64,000 bases of DNA, taken from assembly GCA_036873755.1 (NCBI GenBank), contig JAVTVY010037187.1:1-64000 (forward strand), given 5' to 3'. Under the pieces are notes generated by a model that had not been told where the DNA came from, did no database searches, and saw only the letters and a list, made by a program, of their open reading frames with translations. A program made the translations under genes and the position numbers. Shown here one piece after another: positions 34,300 to 45,388 of the stretch (within the stretch, counting starts at the first letter, position 1; every line of letters begins with the position of its first letter). This DNA comes from Hanleya hanleyi (lineage: Eukaryota; Mollusca; Polyplacophora; Lepidopleurida; Hanleyidae).

Positions 34300-36200
34300 T
34301 GCAACAATCAAATTATATTCTAATTAGATGATATTATAACGGTGCTAAATATTGAATATATTGTCCTTTCTCCGACACGGTGTTACAAATATTTTAATGC
34401 GAATCTCTTCTAATTAGAGTAGATTATAAAAGTGCTAAATATTGAATATATTTTCTTTTCTCCGAAAAGACTCTTGTGGATATTTAACTGCGAATCTCTT
34501 CTATTTAGTATAGATTATAAAAGTGCTAAATATTGAATATTTTGTCTTTCCCAGACGCCAGCTACATATTTAAGTGCGAATATTTTCTAATTATATGATA
34601 TTATAAAGGTGCTAAATATTGAATATATTGTCTTTTTCCAGACGCCAGATAGATATTTAACTGCGAATCTTTTCTAATTAGATGATATTATCAAAGTGCT
34701 AAATATTCAATATATTGTCTGTTCTCAAACGTCACCTACATATTTAAATGCGAATATATTCTAATTAGATGATATTATAAAGGTGCTAAATATTGAATAT
34801 ATTGTCCTTTCTCCGACACGGTGTTACAGATATTTTAATGCGAATCTCTTCTAATTATATTAGATTATAAAAGTGCTAAATATTGAATATATTGTCATTT
34901 CTCCGAAAAGGCTCTTGTGGATATTTAACTGCGAATCTCTTCTATTTAGTATAGATTATAAAAGTGCTAAATATTGAATATATTGTCTTTTCCCAGACGC
35001 CAGCTACATATTTGAGTGCGAATCTTTTCTAATTATATGATATTATAAAGGTGCTAAATATTGAATATATTGTCTTTTTCCAGACGCCAGATAGATATTT
35101 AACTGCGAATCTTTCCTAATTAGATGATATTATCAAAGTGCTAAATATTCAATATATTGTCTGTTCTCAAACGTCACCTACATATTTAAATGCGAATATA
35201 TTCTAATTAGATGATATTATAAAGATGCTAAATATTGAATATATTGTCCTTTCTCCGACACGGTGTTACAGATATTTTAATGCGAATCTCTTCTAATTAG
35301 AGTAGATTATAAAAGTGCTAAATATTGAATATATTGTCTTTTCTCCGAAAAGGCTCTTGTGGATAATTTAACTGCGAATCTCTTCTATTTAGTATAGATT
35401 ATAAAACTGCTAAATATTAAATATAGATTGTCTTTTCCCAGACGCCAGCTACATATTTGAGTGCGAATCTTTTCTAATTATATGATATTATAAAGGTGAT
35501 AAATATTGAATATATTGTCTTTTTCCAGACGCCAGATAGATATTTAACTGCGAATCTTTTCTAATTAGATGATATTATCAAAGTGCTAAATTTTCAATAT
35601 ATTGTCTGTTCTCAAACGTCACCTACATATTTAAATGCGAATATATTCTAATTAGATGATATTATAAAGGTGCTAAATATTGAATATATTGTCCTTTCTC
35701 CGACACGGTGTTACATATATTTTAATGCGAATCTCTTCTAATTAGATTAGATTATAAAAGTGCTAAATAATGAATATATTGTCATTTCTCCGAAAAGGCT
35801 CTTGTGGAAATTTAACTGCGAATCTCTTCTTTTTAGTATAGATTATAAAAGTGCTAAATATTGAATATATTATCTTTTCCCAGACGCCAGCTACATATGT
35901 AAGTGTGAATCTTTTCTAATTATATGATATTATAAAGATGCTAAATATTGAATATATTGTCTTTCTCGGACGCCAGCTAGATATTCAACTGAGAATCTCT
36001 TCTAATTAGATGATATTATCAAAGTGCTAAATATTCAGTATATTGTCTGTCCTTAGACGCCAGCTACATATTTATGTGCTAATCTATTCTAATTAGATAA
36101 TATTATAAAGGTGCTAAATATTGAATATATTGTCATTTCTCCGACACGGTGTTACAAATATTTTAATGCGAATATATTCTATAATATATTGAATATAGAT
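34300..36200 (+). repeat. AT-rich satellite, 88-bp units in a five-unit period of about 442 bp
   Basis: Each unit of about 86-91 bp begins gtgctaaatattgaatatat and ends tctaattagatgatattata. Five unit types alternate, told apart by their middles: ctccgacacggtgttaca, ctccgaaaaggctcttgtgg, cccagacgccagctacatat, ccagacgccagatagata and ctcaaacgtcacctacat. The first type recurs at 34361, 34802, 35244, 35689 and 36130, spacings of 441, 442, 445 and 441 bp. The array thus holds four full higher-order repeats plus a partial one. The last copy is most diverged. No coding. Confidence 0.95.
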
Positions 36201-36787
36201 GCTATTAAAGTAACCCACTTTTCTGCCTACTGCGAAGTTTAGCAAAAATATCTGCACAATATTGCCAAGTATGCTATTTATCACCATGTTAAAGCATAGG
36301 AAATTTGAAAAGTATCTAAAAAAAGCCAATCCTGCACCTAACTCGGTTTGTTCCGAACGGTGATAGCTGGTCCCAATGTCCATCTTCGACTGTCTTCCAC
36401 GCCGGGCTGTGATGTGGCTAGTCGTGTGCCTTAGCTCATTGAGTCATGTCACATGACAGTCCGAAGTGGAAGACAACACTTTGAAGATGACTGCTAGGAG
36501 GGTTGACAAATGCATTCGAAATGAAGATAATGCCGATTTTATAAAAAAAAATCCATCCAAAATTCTAGGGCTAAAGATTTGTGAGTATTCTTATATGGCT
36601 TTTGAGTATACTGATGCATTTCCTTGGTTTGATCAGTGGTAAAACATTTGGACCAGAAATCTGTCAGCGTTCAGAACAAACCACAGTTAATGTAAATCTC
36701 TTAACGTAGATAGATACATTTCGTCATGCTCCATTTCACAATCTTCACAGCGTCAAGATTTCTATTTGTGAGCCAAAGGCGATCTAT
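36201..36787. other. Unannotated stretch with an imperfect inverted repeat
   Basis: At 36380-36490 the words catcttcgactgtcttccac and gaagtggaagacaacacttt + gaagatg are imperfectly inverted and about 60 bp apart, possibly a tiny foldback. A minus frame of 89 codons (36114-36383) starts inside the satellite and shows no domain. Confidence 0.4.
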
Positions 36788-37165
36788 GATAGATATACAC
36801 CTGGTTTTAGCGAGGATGCATTTCACAGGGTCAATCCACTATGACCCTGCCGCCAATAGGGGAAGATGATCTTTACGGAGTGGCTAAGACGTAAAGGGAA
36901 AACCCCACACCCACACGGTTCAGTTTGAATCTGACCGAACAACTCCTTCAGTTCTGCACATGAGCGAACTATTTTTCAAACGAGGAAAATAATCTCTATG
37001 CCATTCCTTTTAACGCTAGGTGCTAGGTCAACAGATGTACTATGCAGAATTGAAAAGTAATCGGTATGTTCCACAAACATCTATTTTACTATATATGCTG
37101 TCACATCCGGTGGTGTGCTTCTCGGGTGTCCAAATATCTGACTGGTGGATGGGGTATTATCATGC
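36788..37165 (-). repeat. Dispersed repeat family R, copy 2 (minus strand)
   Basis: Reading the minus strand gives gtcagatatttggac..., agatgtttgtggaacatacc, gagcgaac..catgtgc and ttcggtcagattcaaactga, in the order of 22063-22500. The adjacent word at 36788-36818 (the reverse complement of tcctcgctaaaaccaggtgt) is shared with 27489 and 53353. Confidence 0.7.
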
Positions 37166-38097
37166 GACAATGTGGTGGTTGACATGTCGTATATATTGCG
37201 CTCCTAGTAGTGACGACACCCACGTGCCTGGGCTGAATGTCTCCAACATTACGGAGGTATAGTTGAGACTGGAAGAGTAATATACACCAGCTTGCGCTTG
37301 AATTAGCCCAGTGAACAGTTGGTAGGGTAAATTCCAGGATCATGGGTGGATGGATAGAGGGATGTACCTTAGGGCACTCCGTCGCACTGGGATGGACACT
37401 GGTCGTGCGAACACCCGGTACAACCCTTTTCCCCAAACCACACACATCATATTTTAAATCGACGAGCATGGTCCAGAAGGAATAAAACAGCTGCTCTGTA
37501 CATGTCATAAAAGTAGGAGTAATCATTAACTTTGGTGGATAAAGAACAGATTGTTCGCTAACCCAGAGCATGACATCCTGTTTATTTCAACCTTGATTAG
37601 CGCACGTCAGCTCAGCAGGACTGCAGCCCTGCATGGGAAGGTCAAACTGACTCAGATAACCCCATCAGCGTGCATCTGACACCAATGCGGTACCACTGCA
37701 CTAATATATTTGTATTTTGAAAAACAAGATATTGACATCATCGTGTGTTGCTTTTATAATTACCAGCAGGTTTTTTCTTCAAACCATATACATACCGTGA
37801 CGAAGGGGCGCATGAGCGCGCAAATAGAGATAGTACTCCTTCATAGTATATGATTGCTTTCGTGATAGAGTAATTGCCACTCAAAGTCGTCAACAGTTGC
37901 TAAATGAGAAATCATAACCATTTCGGAAAAATACAATGCGAGCCGGCATTTATTACCACAGGTACAAAATATATTCCACCATGTAGTTATCTATTCAAAC
38001 GTTCATCATTTGCATGAAGAAAACAGAGATGGAGTATCCATGACGTTCATGTACTGATAATTAATTATCAAAATGTGGCATCCTTATAGGTCTATAC
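37166..38097. other. Unannotated stretch
   Basis: A minus frame of 156 codons (37101-37571) opens partly within the family R copy and has no recognisable domain; I do not call it a gene. Otherwise nothing. Confidence 0.4.
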
Positions 38098-38789
38098 TAT
38101 GATGGCCGAGAGGGGCCATCGCGTCTTTCATTTCTAATTTAACGCGATGGAGCGATGGAGCTATGCGATGGAACGATGGAGCTATGCGATGCGCGATGGA
38201 GCTATGCGATGGAGCGATGGAGCTATGCGATGAAAAGTCGCGCTATGCGATGCGCGATGAGGCTATGCGATGGAGCTATGCGATGCGCGATGGAGCTATG
38301 CGATGGAGCGATGGAGCTATGCGATGGAGCGATGGAGCTATGCGATAAAAAGTCGCGCTATGCGATGCGCGATGAGGCTATGCGATGGAGCTATGCGATG
38401 CGCGATGGAGCTATGCGATGGAGCGATGGAGCTATGCGATGGAGCGATGGAGCTATGCGATGGAGCTATGCGATGGAGCTATGCGATGGAGCTATGCGAT
38501 GGAGCGATGGAGCGATGGAGCTATGCGATGGAGCTATGCGATGGAGCGATGGAGCGATGGAGCTATGCGATGGGGCTATGCGATGGAGCTATGCGATGGA
38601 GCTATGCGATGGGGCTATGCGATGGAGCTATGCGATGGAGCTATGCGATGGAGCTATGCGATGGAGCGATGGATGCGATGGGGCTATGCGATGGAGCTAT
38701 GCGATGGAGCTATGCGATGAAAAGTCATTGCGCAAAGTAAGAAGCAAACAATACAATATCTTTGAGCGTGACAAGAGTAATCCATGTCA

Positions 38790-40352
38790 GTGAAGGATTT
38801 TATCGGGGAATATTTGGCTAACACAGTAGAATAATCACCTGCTGGGCTCTTTTTTCGATTTATCGCATATTAAATTGGACCGGTTTCGCTGGTAAAAACC
38901 GAAATTTCTCGAAAACCGTACATCATAGAATGGCGAGATTTGGACATAATTGGGATGGCATAGAGGCCTAGAAACGCGTCTTTCATTTTTTTTTTTAATT
39001 ATCAAATCTTTAGCGAGATATTCCGGCTTTAGCAGTGTTCGGTAAGTTTAACGATATTTCTTCGGTTTTGGGGCTCTAGTGAGAAAACTAAGAAAAAACG
39101 AGAAAACTGAGAGACGCGTTTCTAGATGGAGCTGTCGATTTTCACGCAGTTATATTTGATACTTTTCTTGAAATTGACATTTGAAAATGATCGGTAGAAT
39201 TTACGAAGAGCAAAGTTCAAATATGAATGATAGATTTAATTATATTCAAAGTTTAAACGTATGAACATGTCTAGAATTCTTAGAAAACAGGCTTTCTAAA
39301 AATATATAGTTTTATATACATAATCTATAAAGCAAAGGCGAGAATGAGAGAAATGTCATTGAGCGAGTGTTGATCAGTACAGGTGGATAGCTTAACTTAC
39401 AGTTTTGGAACAATAATTCTGCCATATTATATCAAGGCGACAAAACGTTATAATCAGCCTGTTGTGTGAAGATGGGTGAACGAGGTTGTTTAATGGGGAG
39501 CGGTTATGGGAGGATGGAATAAATTTTGTTCGGAAAAATTACATGAACATCTCTGGTGCGAGAGCCAGGCGACTTTTACGTATAAGCTTACGACCTTGAC
39601 ACATTTTAACGTACACAATACTGTTATTCTAAATAATGCCCCGAGAATAAAATCCGTATAGCTCTTAAGCCCCGCAGAAGTTTACGGTACAGCCTTCTGC
39701 TTTTCACAAATACTGTCCACCATCTTCCCTGAGGGAAGTCGATGAACTTGTGATATAGCCGACATGCCTTCGGTGAGATACCTGCCCACCTACACACTTT
39801 TAACGTTGTTTTTTCTAAAGATATTCTGTCAATGTGTTATGTGAACACCTGGTATGCAAAACCCTGAAAATTGCCCATTTGTCATATACTATTCAATGCA
39901 AACATATAGTTCATTCTGTTCGTTGCAAGGAAAAGGGGAAAACATCTTGGAACTTTTTGACCTGTGATTAAAAAATACAAAGGATGGCAAACGTCGACTT
40001 GATTGGCTAGCGTTGATAGCGGCGTGCAGATCACATAATTTTGTTTACACTGCTGATGAGCATACTCAAGCCTAAAATCGAGAAGTACGTTATAAAGCTC
40101 CCATGTATGTTTACTAACTCAGTGAATTTGGAATTGTCGAAGCAATGGAACGGAACTGGTTGCCAGCAAATTCACGAGATAAGCACATTACACTGCAGAA
40201 AAAATTACCAGCCTATTCCGGTGTCACACTGGTGAAAGAAGATGTCATGTTTACATGCGAAAAAACCCTCTTGCTGTCCCGTCTTTGAAGCGAAAAAAAT
40301 ATTTCTCCATATCAACATAGAAAGCTGTGTTTCATGCGTAGTAAATAGCTTA
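38790..40352. other. Interior of the foldback element, non-coding
   Basis: Between the tandem arms I see no gene. An inverted pair, ctagaaacgcgtctttca (near 38967) and gagacgcgtttctag (near 39111), brackets about 140 bp. The only listed frame (64 codons, 40041-40235) lacks a domain. The interior may be captured host DNA. Confidence 0.45.
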
Positions 40353-40514
40353 CACGCTTAAAACTAGAGTGTTGAAACTTACTCGTAAAGTGTTGAAATG
40401 ACTCTTTAAGTGTGTCCACAGGGACTGCTCGTTTAAGTGTTGTCCCTGTGGACACACTTGAAGGGTTATTTCAACTCTTTACGAGTAAGTTTCAATACTT
40501 TAGTTTTAAGCGTG
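40353..40514. mobile_element. 162-bp hairpin MITE with TA duplication
   Basis: The left arm CACGCTTAAAACTAGAGTGT... and the right arm (reverse complement CACGCTTAAAACTAAAGTAT...) pair over about 74 bp with few mismatches around a loop of about 14 nt centred near 40434. TA flanks both ends (40351-40352, 40515-40516). The arms iterate gtgttgaaa and agtgt words. The terminal CACGCT resembles CACTCT of the elements at 2598 and 23513. It is inserted inside the foldback element, so it is younger. Confidence 0.88.
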
Positions 40515-41330
40515 TAGTTTTATACCATAAATGCTCGTATTCAAAAGTGACGTAAAACCGCATCGGTGAACGTTTGAAATTGAAGTTTGGTTGTTTTAAT
40601 ATCTTCTGCATACATTTGAACACCTCCAACCGAAATCTAATGCAATGTTCTTATCTACCGTGATCACATATTGAAATTTTCATGTTTAAAATAATTGTTA
40701 ATTTCTCTGTTCACTTTGGCGATTGTGTTTTCGCATTGTAAGACTGTTTTTCAACGAACATGCGCAATGACTTTTCATCGCATAGCTCCATCGCATAGCC
40801 CCATCGCATAGCTCCATCGCATAGCCCATCGCATCGCATAGCTCCATCGCATAGCCCATCGCATAGCTCCATCGCATATCGCATAGCTCCATCGCATAGC
40901 TCCATCGCATCGCTCCATCGCATAGCCCATCGCATAGCTCCATCGCTCCATCGCTCCATAGCTCCATCGCATAGCTCCATCGCATAGCCCCATCGCATAG
41001 CTCCATCGCATAGCTCCATCGCTCCATCGCATAGCTCCATCGCGCATCGCATAGCTCCATCGCCTAGCCTCATCGCGCATCGCATAGCGCGACTTTTTAT
41101 CGCATAGCTCCATCGCTCCATCGCATAGCTCCATCGCTCCATCGCATAGCTCCATCGCGCATCGCATAGCTCCATCGCATAGCCTCATCGCGCATCGCAT
41201 AGCGCGACTTTTCATCGCATAGCTCCATCGCTCCATCGCATAGCTCCATCGCGCATCGCATAGCTCCATCGCTCCATCGCGTTAAATTAGAAATGAAAGA
41301 CGCGATGGCCCCTCTCGGCCATCATACTAT

Positions 41331-41500
41331 ACCCTCTAAGAAACTTGAGTGAAACGTTCACTCAAGTAATTGTCAAAATAACTCAATCTGAGTGAAATTC
41401 ACTCATCAGCTGGAGTTAATTTTTGTTTAAGAATGATGATGAATCACTCAAATTTAAGGGCAACAATAACGTCTTAAATCAACACTTGAGTCTTAAGCGG
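41331..41500. mobile_element. One end of a CTTGAGTGAAA TIR element
   Basis: The string ta followed by ccctctaagaaacttgagtg and aaacgttcactcaag matches the end of the 245-bp element at 23513-23757. Words actcaatctgagtgaaattc and aatcactcaaattt continue to about 41460. A possible far end is acttgagtcttaagcggg near 41483, but no clean mirror or TA was found. It abuts the foldback element's right boundary. Confidence 0.55.
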
Positions 41501-41689
41501 GCAGGGAGGGGGAGGTCGGCTCAAATGGTTTTTCCCACCCCTCCCCACATTTTTTGGTCTAAAGTGATCTAAAATGGGTGAAAATATGTTCGGAGAGGTT
41601 TGTAATCCTTTGTCTTTAAATCCGTCTAAAATATTTTGAACCTACCAGCCCTCCACGCCGGGCCGTTTCCCCGCCCGCCCATTACCAAA

Positions 41690-42010
41690 CATTCTACCCT
41701 GTCTTCGAAACGACACACAATTGAGAACTAAAGCTTATTTTATAATATCGTATATGGGTCATTTTGAGTCTATTTGCTTAACCCTTCGAACAGATGATCA
41801 AAATGGCGCCCATGAGGGTGTGACGGAAACCTTGATTTTTCGTCGTTTTTAAAAGTATTTTATTTCTTATCAGATCTCTTAAATTTTTGCGGAGAAAATT
41901 GTACAATAAAAATGGAAAAGTCTGACCGAAAACTCTACCAAAAAAGCATTTTCTGAATCAGAGCGACTATATGGGTTTTCTACATTTTCTAGTAGGTCTA
42001 GTAGATATAC
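41690..42010 (+). repeat. Family S repeat, diverged copy
   Basis: Blocks tgggtcattttgagtctatt, gatcaaaatggcgcccatga, ttgatttttcgtcg, tattttatttctta and aagtctgaccgaaaactcta follow family S order, with many substitutions. The 3' block around ggccatcttgg is lost. Confidence 0.6.
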
Positions 42011-42159
42011 TGGGAACCCCAAGAAGAATATTCAAGGGAGGCAGTCCCCAAAGGCCCATGACTGGTAGTGTTAACTGTCCAGAATGATAAATTTCCTCGA
42101 ATATACATCAATATTCTCATAGCAAATTCATAAATCCCGCTTTCTTTCTTTCTCCCGAT

Positions 42160-42240
42160 ATAAATGTGAAATTACTATGAATATATCGCTGAGATATTGC
42201 TGAACCAGACGTTAAACCATAATTCTCTCCCTCTCTCCCT
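42160..42240 (+). repeat. SINE 3'-tail fragment, second type
   Basis: The string tatatcgctgagatattgct + gaaccagacgttaaaccataattctctccctctctccc resembles molluscan SINE tails (attgctg...gcgttaaaccataa). The head is absent. Confidence 0.55.
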
Positions 42241-43229
42241 ACCCATAAGAACCATAGCATAGAAAAAACAATGTATGATCTGAGTAATATTGCCAGCAGA
42301 AATTTTCACTATCCATTTATGGCCTCTTGCTTCCGCACTTACTGGTCTTGTGAACGGGCCAGCTTCAAGGACAGTGAGATTTACCTCCCTCAGAGTGCGC
42401 GAGTACAACAATACGATATCACAGGGCTAGCCTCGCTCTAAAACTAGAGTTACCAATCAGTGCACTGTTAATGGTGGTGCGTCCTGATTCGCGTTTAGCC
42501 AATCAGTGTGCCTGTTAAACGTGTCGATAGTAGAGTGCCACAGAAAAAAACGAGTCTGCTCAGGGGAACCAACCACGCGATAAATTGTGCCAAGAACAAC
42601 GCTTTAGATGCACTCTCAAACACGTAGATAGATTCTGATGAATCTGTATATAGACTTTCTTTATCTGTTGTTATTTGTTTTAAACTATATTGCTTGTAAA
42701 CCTGTCAACTAAGCAAAGAAATGTACAATGGAACATAATAAAACATTGTGTTAACATTGTGCACAATCCGTACGAGAAAACTACAATTTCAATGAAATCA
42801 GACTAGATCCCTTGCAATCCTGCCAGTGACGATCGTCACGTCCGAAGAACAGCTGTTCAATGTCTTAGCATGCATAGTGTGACAAAGACGCGAGTTTCAC
42901 CTTCAGATTTGCTATACTCGATCATGGGACGAGCTGACACCACTACTACCTTCGACATTTCATTAAAAAAAACACATAAAAACTTCGCATGTTTAAGTCT
43001 TCAGGCAAGAGGAATATCGTATTACTGATATAGACCTTCCGCTATCTACGTTAATGCCAAGGTATTTCTTACTTCATGAACTTTGTTATTGCCCTGGTTT
43101 TATTTTTGGGATGTCAATTTTTATGTTACAGAGTCACGCCGACCCTCGGGTAATGAGGATATTGAATTAACTGCGTTTATCTGACGTTGGGCCACTTTCA
43201 AATTGGTCTGTTTCACCACCCTTCAATAT
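42241..43229. other. Unannotated stretch
   Basis: A 14-bp palindrome gtgacgatcgtcac lies near 42826. Otherwise I see no gene or repeat family. Confidence 0.4.
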
Positions 43230-43450
43230 GACCCTCTCCAAACTTTCTAACTTTCCGAAATGGGGGAAAAATTGAGAGCTTACACTCCAGGACTTTAGTT
43301 TATCATAAAGAGCTCATTTTGATCATGGGTAAATTCAAAATAGCTATTTTATTTCACATCAGTTTATTATTCACTAATTTAAATCATGAAATCATGCAGT
43401 GAATTATACTAATCGGAAAATCTGACTGAAAAATCGACCAAAAAATGACG
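43230..43450 (+). repeat. Family S repeat, truncated copy
   Basis: Blocks caaactttctaactttccga, actccaggactttagtttat, ctattttatttcacatcag and ctgaaaaatcgaccaaaaaa + tgacgtcac follow family S order. The middle, including the aagatggcggc word, is deleted. Confidence 0.65.
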
Positions 43451-43631
43451 TCACTTCTTCCGTCGTCGCAGCGACTCGGGATGTGTCGGAGGTGACCGTC
43501 GGACAGACCGTGGAAGGTGACAGACAAGGTCGACTGTTGGAGGCGATCGGGGTGGCAGCGGGTTATAGAATTGGTCTGAAAGCGACGATGACTGTCATTA
43601 TCAAGCTTCCATACGAAGGCTATCTCGCGTG
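43451..43631 (+). other. GC-rich open stretch of uncertain nature
   Basis: A frame stays open for about 60 codons from the end of the family S copy to tga at 43629, with no ATG near its start. It is GC-rich compared with its surroundings and contains repeated gtc and gac words (gtcgtcgcagcgactc, gaggtgaccgtcggacagac). It could be an exon relic or a decayed tandem repeat. I recognise no domain. Confidence 0.2.
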
Positions 43632-44358
43632 ATAAAATTACGTATTGTTCGTTAGATGTGAGTCATTCCGAAGTACAACCATTTGTTTAAAATTTATACC
43701 AGGTGTCTATTGCGATACGGAGCAGACCGGCACTGGCACGTGACTTACCATAAATTAACATCCAACAGGGATAAGTCCTGAGTCCAAAAGCGCCGCCTGG
43801 TGTCAATTTTCAGCAAATCCCTGAAAGGACGATTTCGTATCAACCAAATAACATGACAAATTATTTCCCTAAAGGCTATTTACAGACATATTAGACCACG
43901 TAAAGTTTACGCCACATAAAAGGAAATTTCGAGGACAAAATTGATGTTGCGAACAAAGATCAGCAATAAACAGCTGATTCATCTCGTCTACCTTAATCCG
44001 ATAATTACCGCTCGGTTTTCCAGTGAGCCTTGGTCCTTCACAAAATAGATGCGGGTACAAGGTACAAAAATTACCGAAAGTCAGATAAGCTTTGAATTAC
44101 CTGTAATGACCAAACCTGCACACAACATATCTCATTGTATAGGTCGTATGTACCAGTTTAAATAGCCCATCCACTATTCTCGAATCAACTACCGGGACGT
44201 GCTTTGTGAAAGACATATTTCATCCTGATGCTCCATTTATATATAACATGCAACTGTCTTAGAAGGGAAATATGAAAAAAAGAAATTAAAAGCTGTGTAC
44301 ATGTACCGGCTACAATTCATCGATGGACTCGAGTAGCCAACTACCGATGCCAGTCGAT
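43632..44358. other. Unannotated stretch
   Basis: I see nothing I can name. Short frames only. Confidence 0.4.
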
Positions 44359-44619
44359 CCCGATCTTGAATAGGGCCCTCGGTGGCCCAGTGGTCTAAGG
44401 CGCTTCGCTGGTGACCGCTAGCCTCACACCGCTGAACGGGCACGGGTTCGAGCTCTGCTAATCCATGTGTGAAAGTTTGTCAGTTACTTGCCGAAGGGCG
44501 GTGGTTCTCTCCGGGTACTCCGGCTTCCTCCACCAACCAAACTGACTGTCACCATATGAGTGAAACAAACTTGAGTGTGACATTAAGCCAAATTCCCTCC
44601 CTCCTCCCGATCTTGAATA
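44359..44619 (+). mobile_element. Intact tRNA-derived SINE with exact 14-bp target duplication
   Basis: CCCGATCTTGAATA flanks the insertion exactly (44359-44372, 44606-44619), proving retroposition of 44373-44605 (233 bp). The head has A-box-like tggcccagtggtctaaggcg and B-box-like gggttcgagctctgc. The body includes cggtggttctctccgggtac + tccggcttcctccacca, a segment widespread in molluscan and other lophotrochozoan SINEs. The tail is cattaagccaaattccctcc. An unmutated duplication indicates a young insertion. Its tail differs from the SINE at 11272, so a different LINE partner is likely. Confidence 0.92.
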
Positions 44620-44796
44620 TCTAATATTAACATACACTATGGCTGATACAGACTTGGCTGATTTTCCTATACAGGTAAACAATCAAGCAAATGAAAAGTT
44701 ATTTGGTAGCCCTTTAATCATCTGGATACATCAGACTGACTTGGGCTGCGAACGTTTACATTTTGTAACAATCGCGACATACTTTTGACAGCTCCT
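44620..44796. other. Short unannotated interval
   Basis: No feature seen. Confidence 0.4.
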
Positions 44797-45100
44797 CCTT
44801 TCCGTCTACGACGTACTTTGACATCGACACACCGTCCATGTCATGGACACACCGTCCATGTCATGAACACACCGTCCATGTCAAAGTACGTCGTAGACGG
44901 AAAAGGACATTACGTGCACGCACACGGGCGGTTAACACGAACGATGTACATAGATGGTGTACATGAGTGGTGTACATGTACATGGACGGTGTGTACGTAA
45001 TGGGACGGTGTACATGGACGATGTACATGTTCAAGGGCGGTAGGCCTATACACGAACGATGCACATTCACGGTGTACATGTACGGTGTACCGTGATTGGT
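44797..45100. repeat. Hairpin plus complementary tandem repeats
   Basis: A 26-bp stem, cctttccgtctacgacgtac..., is mirrored at 44878-44906 and encloses three tandem copies of cacaccgtccatgtcatg. The following 200 bp (44935-45095) is an irregular array of the complementary words gatggtgtacatg and catggacggtgt. Array and loop could pair with each other. It may be a degenerate foldback whose second boundary I cannot find. Confidence 0.7.
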
Positions 45101-45244
45101 CGAATCACTGAACCTAAACCAGTTTTACTCCCGGCCATGCATCCTGAACATGGTTCTGATCTTGAAACTGATCCCGCCCGCATTCCACCCAGATCTTGAT
45201 CCTAAACCTCAACCGCAACAATAACATTCTCTTGCGTTACGTCT

Positions 45245-45388
45245 CTTCCGGCGATGACGCCACTTTCGGTGATGACGTCACTTCCGGTGATGATAACATT
45301 TCCGGTGTTGATGTCACTTCCGGTGCTTACGTCATTTTCGGTAATAATGTCACTTCCGGTGATCGCGTCATTTCCGGTGATAACGTCC
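45245..45388 (+). repeat. 18-bp tandem repeat, 8 copies (CTTCCGGTGATGACGTCA)
   Basis: Eight imperfect 18-bp units have consensus cttccggtgatgacgtca. Each combines an ETS-type core (TTCCGG) with a CRE-type palindrome (TGACGTCA), intact in the second unit and half-preserved in others. As the period is a multiple of three, a 98-codon frame (45196-45492) reads a hexapeptide repeat of type SGDDVT. Without flanking coding signals I treat it as incidental. It may be a minisatellite or a cluster of factor-binding sites. Confidence 0.85.

Larger units (their letters stand above)
38098..41326. mobile_element. 3.2-kb foldback element with GATGGAGCTATGC arms (family F, copy 2)
   Basis: The ends are inverted: TATGATGGCCGAGAGGGGCC (38098), then atcgcgtctttcatttctaatttaac, against its mirror ending at 41326. 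Arms 38150-38730 and 40770-41285 are arrays mixing a 13-bp unit (gatggagctatgc) and an 8-bp unit (gatggagc). A 114-bp sub-repeat is marked by aaaagtcgcgctatgcgatg at 38233 and 38347, and mirrored at 41089 and 41203. Flanks allow CTATAC (6 bp) or ATACTAT (7 bp) as target duplication; the sequence is ambiguous. The interior (38790-40690) has no transposase-sized frame and contains a later hairpin insertion at 40353. Frames of 212 and 164 codons in the arms are repeat artefacts. Confidence 0.92.

Noticed and set aside
37101..37571. 156-codon minus frame
   Set aside because: Begins in unique sequence and runs into a family R repeat copy; no recognisable domain.
38155..38793. 212-codon plus frame and its mirror (164 codons at 40775-41269, minus)
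   Set aside because: Repeats of GATGGAGCTATGC and GATGGAGC lack stop codons in all frames used; all frames give the same MELCDGAMRWSYA-type text.
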